This document shows positions 47,910 through 56,570 of a stretch of DNA of 64,000 nucleotides, piece by piece. Within the stretch, counting starts at the first letter, position 1; each line of letters starts with the position of its first letter. A program made the position numbers and the translations under genes. The notes beneath the pieces were generated by a model that did not search any database, had not been told where the DNA came from, and worked only from the letters and a program-made list of their open reading frames with translations. The DNA is from Haloferax sp. Atlit-12N. GTDB taxonomy: Archaea; Halobacteriota; Halobacteria; Halobacteriales; Haloferacaceae. Where the stretch lies: the NCBI RefSeq assembly GCF_003383095.1, contig NZ_PSYW01000001.1:310001-374000 (forward strand). The letters are read 5' to 3'.

Positions 47910-48667
47910 CGGTCTCCATCGGTGTCACCGGCGCGACCGGCCGCATGGGCGGGGAAGTCCTCGCCGCGGCCGCCGAACGCGACGACCTGTCCGTCACCTT
48001 CGCGGTCAGCCGCTCGCCCGGCGACGAGGTCGAAGGCGTCGCCGTCGAAGATGCGGCCGACTTCGCCGACCTGCTCGCCTCGCACGCCCCCGACGCCGTG
48101 GTCGACTTCACCGGCCCGGCGTCCTGCATCGAGTACGCGTCGGCCTGCGCGGAGGCGGGTGTCGCCTTCGTCACCGGCACGACCGGCCTGAGCGAGGGCG
48201 GCTTCGACGCGCTCCGCGAGGCCGCATCGGGGGTTCCGGTGCTGTACGCCTCGAACTTCTCGCGCGGCATCGCGGCGCTCCGCCGGGCCGTCCGCGAGGC
48301 GGTCCCGGCCCTCGACGGCTACGACATCGAACTCACCGAGACGCACCACAACGCCAAGCGTGACGCCCCGAGCGGGACGGCGCTGACCATCCTCGACGAT
48401 ATCGACGACGTGCGTGGCGACTCCGAGCGCGTTCACGGCCGTGAGGGCGAAGCGCCCCGGTCTGAGGGCGAAGTCGGCGTCCACGCTCGCCGGGCGGGGG
48501 ATATTGCCGGTGAGCACGAGGTATTACTGGCTGGAAATCACGAGTCACTATCACTCACACACCGCGCGGGGTCGCGGGGGGTCTTCGCCGCTGGCGCACT
48601 CGACGCCGCGGCGTGGCTCGCCGACCGCGACGCCGGGTGGTACGACTTCACCGAGGTACTCGAATGA
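47906..48667 (+). CDS. dapB: 4-hydroxy-tetrahydrodipicolinate reductase
   Basis: 253 residues. The NAD(P) motif is G-A-T-G-R-M-G near the start and the substrate motif is E-T-H-H-N-A-K-R-D-A-P-S-G-T-A, the family signature with catalytic His and Lys. It reduces the DapA product to tetrahydrodipicolinate. The start is GTG inside the last codons of dapA (GTGA overlap). It overlaps dapD by 4 nt. Confidence 0.95.
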   Translation: MTVSIGVTGATGRMGGEVLAAAAERDDLSVTFAVSRSPGDEVEGVAVEDAADFADLLASHAPDAVVDFTGPASCIEYASACAEAGVAFVTGTTGLSEGGFDALREAASGVPVLYASNFSRGIAALRRAVREAVPALDGYDIELTETHHNAKRDAPSGTALTILDDIDDVRGDSERVHGREGEAPRSEGEVGVHARRAGDIAGEHEVLLAGNHESLSLTHRAGSRGVFAAGALDAAAWLADRDAGWYDFTEVLE

Positions 48668-49506
48668 ATCTGGAATCCGACGTACGAGACCTGTGGCAGC
48701 GATACGACGACGGCGACGTAGACGCCGCGTCGGCGACCGTCGACGAACTCGACACGCTCGACGCGTTCCTCGACGCCCTCGAGGCGGGCGAGGTGCGCGC
48801 CGCCGAGAAGACCGGCTCCGACGTGACCTCGTGGGAGGCCAACGAGTGGGTCAAGCGGGGCATCCTGCTCAACTTCGGCCTGCGCGAGACGCTCGCCCGC
48901 GAGTACGGCGACGTCCGCTATCACGACGTGCTCCCCCTGCGCGACACCGAGGACCTCGGGGAGCGCGGCACGCGAAACACCCCGGACGGCACCGCCATCC
49001 GCCGCGGCGCGTATCTCGGCTCCGACTGCATCATGATGAGCCCCTCGTTCGTGAACGTCGGCGCGTACGTCGGCGACGGCACGCTCGTGGACTCCTGTGA
49101 CACCGTCGGCTCCTGCGCGCAAATCGGCGCGAACGTCAAGCTCGGCGCGAACACGCTCATCGGCGGCGTGCTCGAACCCGTCGAAGATGCGCCAGTCGTC
49201 GTCGAAGACGGCGCGGCGCTCGGCGCGGGCTGTCGGGTCACCTCCGGCTTCGTCGTCGGCGAGAACTCCATCGTCGGCGAAAACACCCTTCTCACGCCCC
49301 GCATCCCCGTCTACGACCTCGTGGACGAGGAGATTTACTACGGCCACCTACCCGCGAACCGTCGCGCCTTCACGCGCTTCGTGGAGTCGTCGCTCGGCGA
49401 CCACGACCTGTTCGCCGGCGGCGCGTACAAGCCCGCGGTCGTCGCCCTCGACATCGAGGACGACACCCTCGACGCGACCCGTCGGGAGGAGGCGCTGCGC
49501 GAATGA
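48664..49506 (+). CDS. dapD: Tetrahydrodipicolinate N-succinyltransferase (DapD-type)
   Basis: 280 residues from the ATG at 48664. A helical N-terminal domain (1-85) is followed by left-handed beta-helix hexapeptide repeats with Y-V-G-D-G-T-L-V-D-S and I-G-G-V-L-E-P, as in DapD. It attaches succinyl (or acetyl) to tetrahydrodipicolinate; DapE next door removes it, which supports the acyl pathway over the dehydrogenase route. Overlaps dapB and lysA by 4 nt each. The aminotransferase step (DapC) is not in this cluster. Confidence 0.92.
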   Translation: MNLESDVRDLWQRYDDGDVDAASATVDELDTLDAFLDALEAGEVRAAEKTGSDVTSWEANEWVKRGILLNFGLRETLAREYGDVRYHDVLPLRDTEDLGERGTRNTPDGTAIRRGAYLGSDCIMMSPSFVNVGAYVGDGTLVDSCDTVGSCAQIGANVKLGANTLIGGVLEPVEDAPVVVEDGAALGAGCRVTSGFVVGENSIVGENTLLTPRIPVYDLVDEEIYYGHLPANRRAFTRFVESSLGDHDLFAGGAYKPAVVALDIEDDTLDATRREEALRE

Positions 49507-50750
49507 GCGGCGGCGGGCCGGCCGTCCGGCGGCTCTCGGACTGGGACCGCGAGCACCTGCTGTCGCTCGCCGACGAGTTCGGGTCGCCGCTGTACGTGAC
49601 CGACCTCCGTCGCGTCCGCGAGAACTGCGTCCGCCTCCGCGAGGCGTTCCCCGAAGCGCACGTCAGCTACGCCGTCAAGGCCCACGCCGGTCGGGCGGTG
49701 CTCGAAACCGTCCGCGAGGCCGGCGTCGACGCCGAGTGCGCCTCCGCGGGCGAAGTCGAGCGCGCCCTCGACGCCGGCTTCCCCGGCGAGCGCGTCCGCT
49801 ACACGGCGGTCAACCCGCCGGACGCCGACCTCGACCACGTCGTCTCGCGCTGGGAGTCGAATCCCGAGATGACCGTCACCGTCGGCGCGGCGGACACTAT
49901 CGACCGCCTGCGCGAGCGCGGCTTCGACGGTCGGCTCTGCCTCCGGGCGAACCCCGGCGTCGGCGCGGGCCACCACGAGAAGGTCACGACCGGCGGGCAC
50001 GCGAAGTTCGGCATCCCCATCGACCGCGTCCCCAACCTCGCCGACGACGTGCGCGACGAGTTCGACCTCGTCGGCGTCCACGCCCACGCGGGAAGCGGTA
50101 TCTCCGGCGACGACCTCTCGGCGCACCGCGAGTTGGTCCGCCGGATGGGCGACCTCGCCCGCGAGGTCGGCGACCTCGAATTCGTGGACGTGGGCGGCGG
50201 CTTCGGCGTCCCCTACCGCGAGGACGAACCGCCGCTCGACCTCGACGCCGTCGCCGACGCGACCCGCGAGGCGCTCGGCGAGGTGGACGCACAACTCGCA
50301 ATCGAACCCGGCCGCTACGTCGTCGCCGACGCCGGCGTGCTCCTCTCGCGGGTCAACACCGTGAAGAACGCCCCCGAGACGACCGTCGTCGGCATCGACG
50401 CTGGTATGACGACTCTGCTCCGACCGGCGATGTACGACGCGTACCACGCGATTTCGAACCTCTCTCGGCCCGACGCCGACCCGGTTTCGACCATCGTCGC
50501 GGGCCCCGTCTGCGAGACGAGCGACGTGTTCGCAGACGGTCGCGAACTCCCCGCCCCCGAGCGCGGCGACTGTCTCGCGCTCGGCAACGCGGGGGCGTAC
50601 GGCTACGAGATGGCGAGCACCTACAACTCTCGACCACGCCCCCCGGAAGTCGTCCTCGACGCCGACGGCCACCGACTGGCCCGCCGGCGCGAGACCCTCG
50701 ACGACGTCACCGCACTCGAACGAACCGTATCCGAGCACATCCCCAACTGA
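49503..50750 (+). CDS. lysA: Diaminopimelate decarboxylase
   Basis: A 415-residue PLP enzyme of the alanine-racemase fold. Lys59 (S-Y-A-V-K-A-H) binds PLP; H-A-G-S-G-I-S and E-P-G-R-Y-V phosphate and substrate motifs follow, and C-E-T-S-D provides the Cys from the partner subunit of the dimer. It makes L-lysine from meso-diaminopimelate, the last step. The overlap with dapD is ATGA. The 20-nt gap to dapF is the only break in the cluster. Confidence 0.95.
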   Translation: MSGGGPAVRRLSDWDREHLLSLADEFGSPLYVTDLRRVRENCVRLREAFPEAHVSYAVKAHAGRAVLETVREAGVDAECASAGEVERALDAGFPGERVRYTAVNPPDADLDHVVSRWESNPEMTVTVGAADTIDRLRERGFDGRLCLRANPGVGAGHHEKVTTGGHAKFGIPIDRVPNLADDVRDEFDLVGVHAHAGSGISGDDLSAHRELVRRMGDLAREVGDLEFVDVGGGFGVPYREDEPPLDLDAVADATREALGEVDAQLAIEPGRYVVADAGVLLSRVNTVKNAPETTVVGIDAGMTTLLRPAMYDAYHAISNLSRPDADPVSTIVAGPVCETSDVFADGRELPAPERGDCLALGNAGAYGYEMASTYNSRPRPPEVVLDADGHRLARRRETLDDVTALERTVSEHIPN

Positions 50751-50770
50751 CCAAGCACCCACACAGAACC

Positions 50771-51637
50771 ATGAGCGTACTCAACACCGTTCCCTTCGAA
50801 AAGTTCCACGGCACTGGAAACGACTTCTTCGTCGTCGACGCCGACGACCCGGTCCCGGACCGCCCCGCCTTCGCCCGCACCCACTGCGACCGCGAGGCCG
50901 GAATTACCATGAGCGAGAGCGAGCGACGCGGCGCAGACGGCGTCCTGTTCCTCGCGCTCGAATCGCGCTACGACCCGCCGCGGGTCGTCATGACCCTCGT
51001 CCAACCCGACGGCTCCGTCGCCGCCATGTGCGGCAACGGCGCTCGCGTCGCGGCCGCGTGGGCCGCCGAGCGAACCGGCACGAACGAAGTCATGATAGAC
51101 ACGCCCGCCGGCACCCGCCGCGCGAGCCTCGACGGTACCGACGTGACCGTCGAGATGGGCGCGCCCTCGTTTGCGCCCCGCGACGTACCGCTCGCGTCCG
51201 ACGACGAACTCGTCGAGACCGACGTCGAGGGACTGACCGTCACGGCCGTCAACACGGGCGTCCCCCACGCCGTCGCCTTCGTCGACGACGTGGACGACGT
51301 GGACCTCGAATCCGTCGCGCCGGCAGTCCGCCACGCGCCGGTCTTCCCGGAGGGCGCGAACGTCACGCTCGCCTCCCCAGACGGTGAGGGCGGCTTCCGC
51401 CAGCGCACCTTCGAGCGCGGCGTCGAAGGCGAGACGCAGTCCTGCGGCACCGGCGCGGTCGCCGTCGTCGCGGCCGCGAAGCGACTCGGACGCGTCTCCG
51501 GTGACGACCCCGTAACCGTCACCCCACCGGGCGGTGCACTCTCCGTGACCGTCCCCGACGGAGGAGCGGCGCTCCTCGGCGGCCCGGCCGTCTACGAGGG
51601 CGACGGCGAAGCCGACATCGTCTTCCGCGAGCGATGA
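50771..51637 (+). CDS. dapF: Diaminopimelate epimerase
   Basis: 288 residues from the ATG at 50771. The cysteine pair that swaps the proton at the alpha carbon is present: M-C-G-N-G-A-R (Cys87) and S-C-G-T-G-A. F-H-G-T-G-N-D-F at the start is the family signature. It converts LL- to meso-diaminopimelate, the substrate of LysA. Overlaps dapE by 4 nt. Archaeal cells lack diaminopimelate peptidoglycan, so this serves lysine only. Confidence 0.95.
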   Translation: MSVLNTVPFEKFHGTGNDFFVVDADDPVPDRPAFARTHCDREAGITMSESERRGADGVLFLALESRYDPPRVVMTLVQPDGSVAAMCGNGARVAAAWAAERTGTNEVMIDTPAGTRRASLDGTDVTVEMGAPSFAPRDVPLASDDELVETDVEGLTVTAVNTGVPHAVAFVDDVDDVDLESVAPAVRHAPVFPEGANVTLASPDGEGGFRQRTFERGVEGETQSCGTGAVAVVAAAKRLGRVSGDDPVTVTPPGGALSVTVPDGGAALLGGPAVYEGDGEADIVFRER

Positions 51638-52731
51638 GCGGCGACGCCGACGGGTTCGACCCCGTGGCGTTCCTCGAACGGGCCGTCCCCGTCGCGTCGA
51701 ACGACGACGTGAGCGAAATGCGCGACCTGCTGGTCGAGACGCTCGAATCCGAGGGCGTCACCCCGACAGTAGACGACGCCGGCAACACCGTCGCCTCGAA
51801 GGGAGCGGCGGAGCCGACGACGCACCTCGTCCTCAACACGCACATCGACACCGTCTCGCCGCACGTCCCGTACGAACGCGACGAGGGCGTCATCCGCGGC
51901 CGCGGCTCCTGCGACGCGAAAGGGCCGCTCGCGGCGCTGTTGTCGGCGTTCTTCGCCGCCGACCCCAGCCCCGACGCGCGAGTGACGCTGGCTATCACGC
52001 CCGACGAGGAACTCCTCTCGACGGGCGCGGCCGCCCTCGACGTAGACGGCGACATGTACATCGTCGGCGAGCCGACCGGCCTCGACGTCTGTACGGCCGC
52101 GAAGGGTCGGTTCGAGGGAACGGTGTCGCTGTCGGGCGTCGCCGCGCACGCGGCCGAACCGCAGTCGGGGAGCAACGCCGTGGACGCGCTCGCGCCGGTC
52201 CTCGACGCCCTCCGGTCGTTCGACGACGACCGCGAGGCACACCCCGAACTCGGTCCGGCGACGCTGACGCCGACGATGGTCGACGGCGGGGCGAACTCGA
52301 ATCAGGTGCCCGCCGACTGCCGACTCGTGGTCGACCGCCGGAGCGTCCCGCCGGAGACGGCCGACGGCTTCCGCGAGGAACTCCAATCGACGCTCCGTGC
52401 AGCGGTGCCCGACGACGTTGGCGTCGACTTCGCGCTCACGGAGCGCCCGACGCCGTTCCTCGAAGCGTTCGCGACCGACCCCGACCACGAACTCGTGACG
52501 ACGCTCGCCGACGCCTCCCGAGACGCCGGCGGCCGGGCGGAGGTTCGGCCCTTTACGGCCGCGACCGAGGCCTCCTACTTCTCGCCCGCGCCCGTCGTCG
52601 TCTTCGGTCCCGGCGACCTCGCCGACGACGAGGGCGCAGTCGCGCACGCCGACAGAGAGTACGTGCGTACCGACGACGTGCGAACCGCGGCCGCCGCGCT
52701 CCGCGCCGCCGTCGCCGCGCTCACCGCCTAA
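51634..52731 (+). CDS. dapE: M20 deacylase DapE (succinyl-diaminopimelate desuccinylase)
   Basis: 365 residues. Zinc ligands appear in N-T-H-I-D-T-V, G-R-G-S-C-D-A-K-G, the T-P-D-E-E-L catalytic pair and G-E-P-T-G. The dimerisation lid domain lies at about 170-280. The position at the end of the dap run strongly favours action on N-acyl-diaminopimelate over peptides or acetylornithine/acetyllysine. The last zinc ligand near residue 340 is not sharply conserved in my reading (A-H-A-D-R-E). Confidence 0.9.
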   Translation: MSGDADGFDPVAFLERAVPVASNDDVSEMRDLLVETLESEGVTPTVDDAGNTVASKGAAEPTTHLVLNTHIDTVSPHVPYERDEGVIRGRGSCDAKGPLAALLSAFFAADPSPDARVTLAITPDEELLSTGAAALDVDGDMYIVGEPTGLDVCTAAKGRFEGTVSLSGVAAHAAEPQSGSNAVDALAPVLDALRSFDDDREAHPELGPATLTPTMVDGGANSNQVPADCRLVVDRRSVPPETADGFREELQSTLRAAVPDDVGVDFALTERPTPFLEAFATDPDHELVTTLADASRDAGGRAEVRPFTAATEASYFSPAPVVVFGPGDLADDEGAVAHADREYVRTDDVRTAAAALRAAVAALTA

Positions 52732-52781
52732 CTGTTAATTAATCAAAACGTACTTGTTGCCCGAACGATACGTTTCGGACG

Positions 52782-53345
52782 ATGCGCCCTCCCCACCTCG
52801 TCGTCGTCCTCCTCGTCGTGGTCGCGCTCTCGCTTCCGGGGGCCGTCGCCGCCGACGGCACCGTTATCGACCACTCCGGCGAGGGACTCACTCTCGACGC
52901 AGCCGATGGCGAGCACATCCACGGTTCGACTCCGTTCGAGTCCGGGACGCTCATCGGCGTCCGCGTGCAGTCCGTCGGTGACACCCACTCGTTCCTCGTT
53001 TCGAGGATCGTCCGCGTCGGCGAAAACGGGACGTTCGACGTGACGTTCGACCTCTCGGGGCTGTCCCAGCTCCGCGGCGGTCCGGTTCAAGTCTCGATTC
53101 GCCACAACCAGCAGGCCATCTACCAAGAAAACGCCACGCTCGTGACGTACGACATGCCCGGTGACTCGACGCTCACGCCCGACGTCGAGACCACGGAGAC
53201 GACGACCGAAACGGCCCAGCCGTCGACGACGACGACGGCGACGCCGACCGACTCGCTGTCCGGGTTCGAGGTGCCCGGCTTCGGCGCCGGTGCGGGCGTC
53301 GTCGCGCTCTGTCTCGCGTCGCTCGCCGCGTACGCCCGGTTCTAA
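52782..53345 (+). CDS. Secreted protein with PGF-CTERM-like anchor
   Basis: 187 residues. A Sec signal peptide (about 6-24, ending A-V-A-A) is followed by a beta-sandwich domain (T-L-I-G-V-R-V-Q-S-V; P-V-Q-V-S-I-R-H-N) of the BGTF-like surface type, a T/E-rich stalk, and V-P-G-F followed by a hydrophobic helix and a short Y-A-R-F end. The PGF motif indicates archaeosortase processing, though the Arg cluster at the end is weak. Found outside the cell. TTAATTAATC (52735-52744) is a strong TATA. No function known. Confidence 0.8.
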   Translation: MRPPHLVVVLLVVVALSLPGAVAADGTVIDHSGEGLTLDAADGEHIHGSTPFESGTLIGVRVQSVGDTHSFLVSRIVRVGENGTFDVTFDLSGLSQLRGGPVQVSIRHNQQAIYQENATLVTYDMPGDSTLTPDVETTETTTETAQPSTTTTATPTDSLSGFEVPGFGAGAGVVALCLASLAAYARF

Positions 53346-53429
53346 CAGCCCGTCGCCCGGCCTCGCCCCGGCCTCGCGCCGGAGTTCCGGAACGCAACGC
53401 CCTTTTCCCACCCGTTCCTGTGTCGGCGT

Positions 53430-54125
53430 ATGTACGAGGCGGTCTACGCACACCCCGACGGCGAGAGCACGGCCAGTCGCGCCGCCGTCGCCGCCGGTCG
53501 GTACGACTACGACGGCGTCGTCGTCCGCGCGCTCGACGCCAGCCCCGACTACGACCGCCTCCGCGAGACGCTCGACGTTGACCTCGTCGACGCCGTCGAA
53601 ATCGACGCGTCGAACCCGGAACGCGCCAGCGGCGCGGTCGGGAACTACCGCCCGCAGCGCGAACTACTCATCCTCCGCGGCGGCACGAACGCGCTCAACC
53701 GCTTCGCCGTCGAACAGCCGCGAGTGGACGTGCTCTCGCGCCCCATGGAGGGCAACGGCAACTTCAACCACGTCCTCGCCAAGGCCGCCCGCGACAACGG
53801 CGTCCGCGTGGAGTTCGACTTCGGGCCGGTGCTCCGAAGCGACGGTGGGACTCGCGTGCAGGCGATTTCGGCCCTTCGGAAGCTCCGCGAACTCGTCGAG
53901 TACTACGACGCCCCCTACGTCGTCTCCGCGACCCCGTCGTCGCACCTCCAACTGCGGAGCCCCCGCGAGCTGGCGGGACTCGGCGAGGTCATCGGCTTCG
54001 ACCGCGAGCAGGTGCTCGACGGTCTCCGCGAGTGGGGCCGCCTCGCGGCGCGCAACCGCGAGCGCATGTCCGAGTCGTTCATAGCCCCCGGCGTCAAACG
54101 GGGACGGTATGAAGAAGACGATTGA
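53430..54125 (+). CDS. rnp3: RNase P protein component 3 (Rpp30)
   Basis: A 231-residue TIM-barrel protein of the Rpp30 family, partner of Pop5 on the catalytic domain of RNase P RNA, which trims tRNA 5' ends. Typical: Y-D-G-V-V-V-R near residue 30, V-D-V-L-S-R-P, V-R-V-E-F-D-F and V-V-S-A-T-P-S-S-H-L-Q-L-R-S-P-R-E. It overlaps the next methyltransferase gene by 17 nt. Part of the run rnp3, methyltransferase, rnp2, psmA. Confidence 0.93.
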   Translation: MYEAVYAHPDGESTASRAAVAAGRYDYDGVVVRALDASPDYDRLRETLDVDLVDAVEIDASNPERASGAVGNYRPQRELLILRGGTNALNRFAVEQPRVDVLSRPMEGNGNFNHVLAKAARDNGVRVEFDFGPVLRSDGGTRVQAISALRKLRELVEYYDAPYVVSATPSSHLQLRSPRELAGLGEVIGFDREQVLDGLREWGRLAARNRERMSESFIAPGVKRGRYEEDD

Positions 54126-54735
54126 GGAACACGCCGCCCGCTTTTCCCACATCGCCGCGGAGTACGACGATTCGCAAGACAGCGATGAGTACCGCGCGTG
54201 CGTCTCGCTCGTCGTCCACTACGCCGACCCCTCCCCCGAGGACGTGGTCCTCGACCTCGGTACCGGCACGGGCGCTATCGCTCTCGCGCTCGCCCCCGAC
54301 GCGAAGCGCGTCATCGGCCGCGACATCAGCGAGGGGATGCTCGAACAGGCCCGAACCAAGGCCGCCGAAGTCGGTATCGAGAACGTCGAGTTCGGCGAAG
54401 GCCGGTTCCGAGAACCGAACGTGGACGACGACGAGCAGGTGGATATCGTGGTCACGAACTTCGCCATGCACCACCTCTCCGACGAGGAAAAACGCGAGGC
54501 TATCGGCGTCATCGCCGACCTCGAACCGCGCCGGTTCGTCCTCGGCGACGTGATGTTCTTCGGGACGCCCGACCCCGACGAGCCGTTCTACTCGCCCGAG
54601 GTTGACGACCCCGCGACCGTCGGATTCCTCGCCGACGCGCTCACTGACGCCGGGTTCGTCCTCACCGCCGTCGAGTCCGTCCACGAGCAGGTGGGCGTCC
54701 TCGTCGCCGAGCGAGCGCCGAACGCCGACGAGTGA
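54109..54735 (+). CDS. Class I SAM-dependent methyltransferase
   Basis: 208 residues with motif I V-L-D-L-G-T-G-T-G-A-I, the acidic loop in R-V-I-G-R-D-I-S, and D-I-V-V-T-N-F-A-M-H-H-L as motif IV. It belongs to the methyltransferase-11/25 group; substrate unknown. The 17-nt overlap with rnp3 and the position before rnp2 are conserved in haloarchaea as I recall, which suggests an RNA or ribosome-linked substrate (inference). Confidence 0.85.
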   Translation: MKKTIEEHAARFSHIAAEYDDSQDSDEYRACVSLVVHYADPSPEDVVLDLGTGTGAIALALAPDAKRVIGRDISEGMLEQARTKAAEVGIENVEFGEGRFREPNVDDDEQVDIVVTNFAMHHLSDEEKREAIGVIADLEPRRFVLGDVMFFGTPDPDEPFYSPEVDDPATVGFLADALTDAGFVLTAVESVHEQVGVLVAERAPNADE

Positions 54736-54744
54736 GCTGAGCCG

Positions 54745-55224
54745 ATGAAACACCTGCCCAAACACCTCCGGCCGCGACGGCGCTACCTCGCCGTCGAAAT
54801 CGAGACGTGGCCCGATGCCGACCTCGCCCGCGGGCCGTTCCAGCGCGAACTCTGGTACGCCGCCCAGAACCTCTACGGCGACGCCGGGAGCGCCGACGCC
54901 GACCTGACCGTCCTCGGGTTCGACTACGCCGACGGCATCGCCGAGACCGTCGTCCGCGCCCGGCGCGGTCACGTCGAAGACGCCCGGGCCGCACTCGCCT
55001 GCATCGACGCCGTCGGCGGCGACCCAGTCGGGGTGAGAGTGCGAGGCGTCTCGGGGACAGTGCGTGCCTGTTCGGAAAGGTATTTACACGGCCGGGCCGG
55101 AATTTCTGAGGAGAGAACCGTCGTGTTCGAGAACGAATCCCGAACCGCTGTCGTCCGCGACTCACTCTTGGACGTCGGCGGCTCGGACGGGTTCACGGGC
55201 GCGACGCAACTCGATTTCGAGTGA
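54745..55224 (+). CDS. rnp2: RNase P protein component 2 (Pop5)
   Basis: 159 residues. The core M-K-H-L-P-K-H-L-R-P-R-R-R-Y-L at the start and the RRM-like fold with V-R-A-R-R-G-H-V-E-D-A-R-A-A-L match Pop5, which pairs with Rpp30 on RNase P RNA. The C-terminal 40 residues (R-A-G-I-S-E-E-R-T-V-V-F) are a haloarchaeal extension. AGGTATTTACAC within the gene (55078-55089) may act as an internal promoter for psmA 140 nt further on. Confidence 0.9.
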   Translation: MKHLPKHLRPRRRYLAVEIETWPDADLARGPFQRELWYAAQNLYGDAGSADADLTVLGFDYADGIAETVVRARRGHVEDARAALACIDAVGGDPVGVRVRGVSGTVRACSERYLHGRAGISEERTVVFENESRTAVVRDSLLDVGGSDGFTGATQLDFE

Positions 55225-55230
55225 TATTCC

Positions 55231-55992
55231 ATGCAGGGACAAGCGCAACAACAGGCGTACGACCGCGGGATTACGATCTTCTCGCCGGATGGTCGACTCT
55301 ATCAGGTCGAATACGCTCGTGAGGCCGTCAAGCGCGGCACCGCGAGCATCGGCGTGCGAACGCCCGAGGGCGTCGTCCTCGCGGCGGACAAGCGCTCTCG
55401 CTCGCCGCTGATGGAACCGACGAGCGTCGAGAAGATTCACAAGGCGGACGACCACATCGGCATCGCGAGCGCCGGCCACGTCGCCGACGCCCGCCAGCTC
55501 ATCGACTTCGCCCGCCGCCAGTCGCAGGTCAACCGCCTCCGCTACGGCGAACCCATCGGCATCGAGACGCTGACCAAGGAAGTCACCGACCACATCCAGC
55601 AGTACACGCAGGTCGGCGGCGCGCGCCCGTTCGGCGTCGCGCTCCTCATCGGCGGCGTCGAAAACGGCACGCCCCGCCTCTACGAGACCGACCCCTCGGG
55701 GACCCCCTACGAGTGGAAGGCCGTCTCCATCGGGGCCGACCGCGGCGACCACCAGGAGCACCTCGAAGAGAACTTCCGCGAGGACCTGACCCTCGACGAG
55801 GGTATCGAACTCGCGCTCGAAGCCATCGGTTCGACCAGCGAGGAGGGTACCTCGCCCGACGGCGTCGACGTGGCGACCGTCTCCGCGGAGACCGAGCGCT
55901 TCGTCGAACTGTCTAACGACGAAATCGAGAGCTACCTCGAAGCCAACGACCTGTTGGCGACCGAGGACGACGACGAACAGTCCGAAGAGTAA
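55231..55992 (+). CDS. psmA: Proteasome alpha subunit (alpha1 type)
   Basis: A 253-residue proteasome alpha subunit, non-catalytic outer ring of the 20S core. The N-terminal gate helix Y-D-R-G-I-T-I-F-S-P-D-G-R-L-Y-Q-V-E-Y-A-R is complete. The C-terminus is a long acidic tail (A-T-E-D-D-D-E-Q). The initiator M-Q-G-Q-A-Q-Q-Q-A-Y matches the alpha1 of H. volcanii, which is N-acetylated, as I remember. It follows rnp2 by 6 nt. Confidence 0.97.
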   Translation: MQGQAQQQAYDRGITIFSPDGRLYQVEYAREAVKRGTASIGVRTPEGVVLAADKRSRSPLMEPTSVEKIHKADDHIGIASAGHVADARQLIDFARRQSQVNRLRYGEPIGIETLTKEVTDHIQQYTQVGGARPFGVALLIGGVENGTPRLYETDPSGTPYEWKAVSIGADRGDHQEHLEENFREDLTLDEGIELALEAIGSTSEEGTSPDGVDVATVSAETERFVELSNDEIESYLEANDLLATEDDDEQSEE

Positions 55993-56191
55993 GCCGCGTC
56001 CCGCGGTTTCCCTTCTCGTGCGTTCTTCTCCGACCCCCGCCCGGCGAGCGACTGCGCCGTCGTCTCGGACGCGACGGGGAGCGGTCGCGTCGCTCGCGGC
56101 AGGAAACCGAGGCGGGAACGGGAAACCAAAAACCGAAACAGAATCGGGAAAGTAGTCGCCTATCGGGGCACGGAGAGAGACTGCGGGCGGC

Positions 56192-56545
56192 TCAGTACTC
56201 CTCGTAGGCGAGGTTCATGAGCCACTGCGAGAAGGCGTTGCTGTTGGCGTTAATCTCCTCTTCACCGATGAGCGGCGAGAGCATGTCGCCCGCCATCAGC
56301 ATCGAGAAGTCGAGGTCGCGCGCGGCGGGTTCGAGGTAGTAGGTGGTGTGGCCGTTGTAGACGGTCTCGGTCCGCTTGATGAGACCGAGCGACTCCAGCA
56401 CCTCGGCGATGCGGCTCCCCTTCCGGGAGGAGATATCGAGTTCTTTCCAGAAGTCGCTCTGGTGGATGCCGCCCGACTCGCGGATGAGTTCCAGTCCCGC
56501 GTGCTCGTCGGAAGAAAGGTCTTGCTCGGCTTCGCTCGCGCTCAT
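56192..56545 (-). CDS. Winged-helix transcription regulator
   Basis: 117 residues: I-R-E-S-G-G-I-H-Q-S-D-F-W-K-E-L-D-I-S-S as helix-turn-helix, then G-S-R-I-A-E-V-L-E-S-L-G-L-I-K-R wing entry and Y-N-G-H-T-T-Y-Y-L-E-P strand. The last 40 residues are a partly hydrophobic helical region, perhaps for dimerisation. It resembles MarR/TrmB-like small regulators; target unknown. It converges with psmA across about 200 nt in which I see no further gene. Confidence 0.82.
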   Translation of the reverse strand: MSASEAEQDLSSDEHAGLELIRESGGIHQSDFWKELDISSRKGSRIAEVLESLGLIKRTETVYNGHTTYYLEPAARDLDFSMLMAGDMLSPLIGEEEINANSNAFSQWLMNLAYEEY

Positions 56546-56570
56546 ACCACGTACACGTCGTGCGAGCGGT

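Noticed and set aside
49097..51637. 846-codon plus-strand open frame spanning dapD, lysA and dapF
   Set aside because: Only its last 288 codons are real (DapF). The rest is an Arg/Pro-rich shadow of dapD and lysA in another frame.
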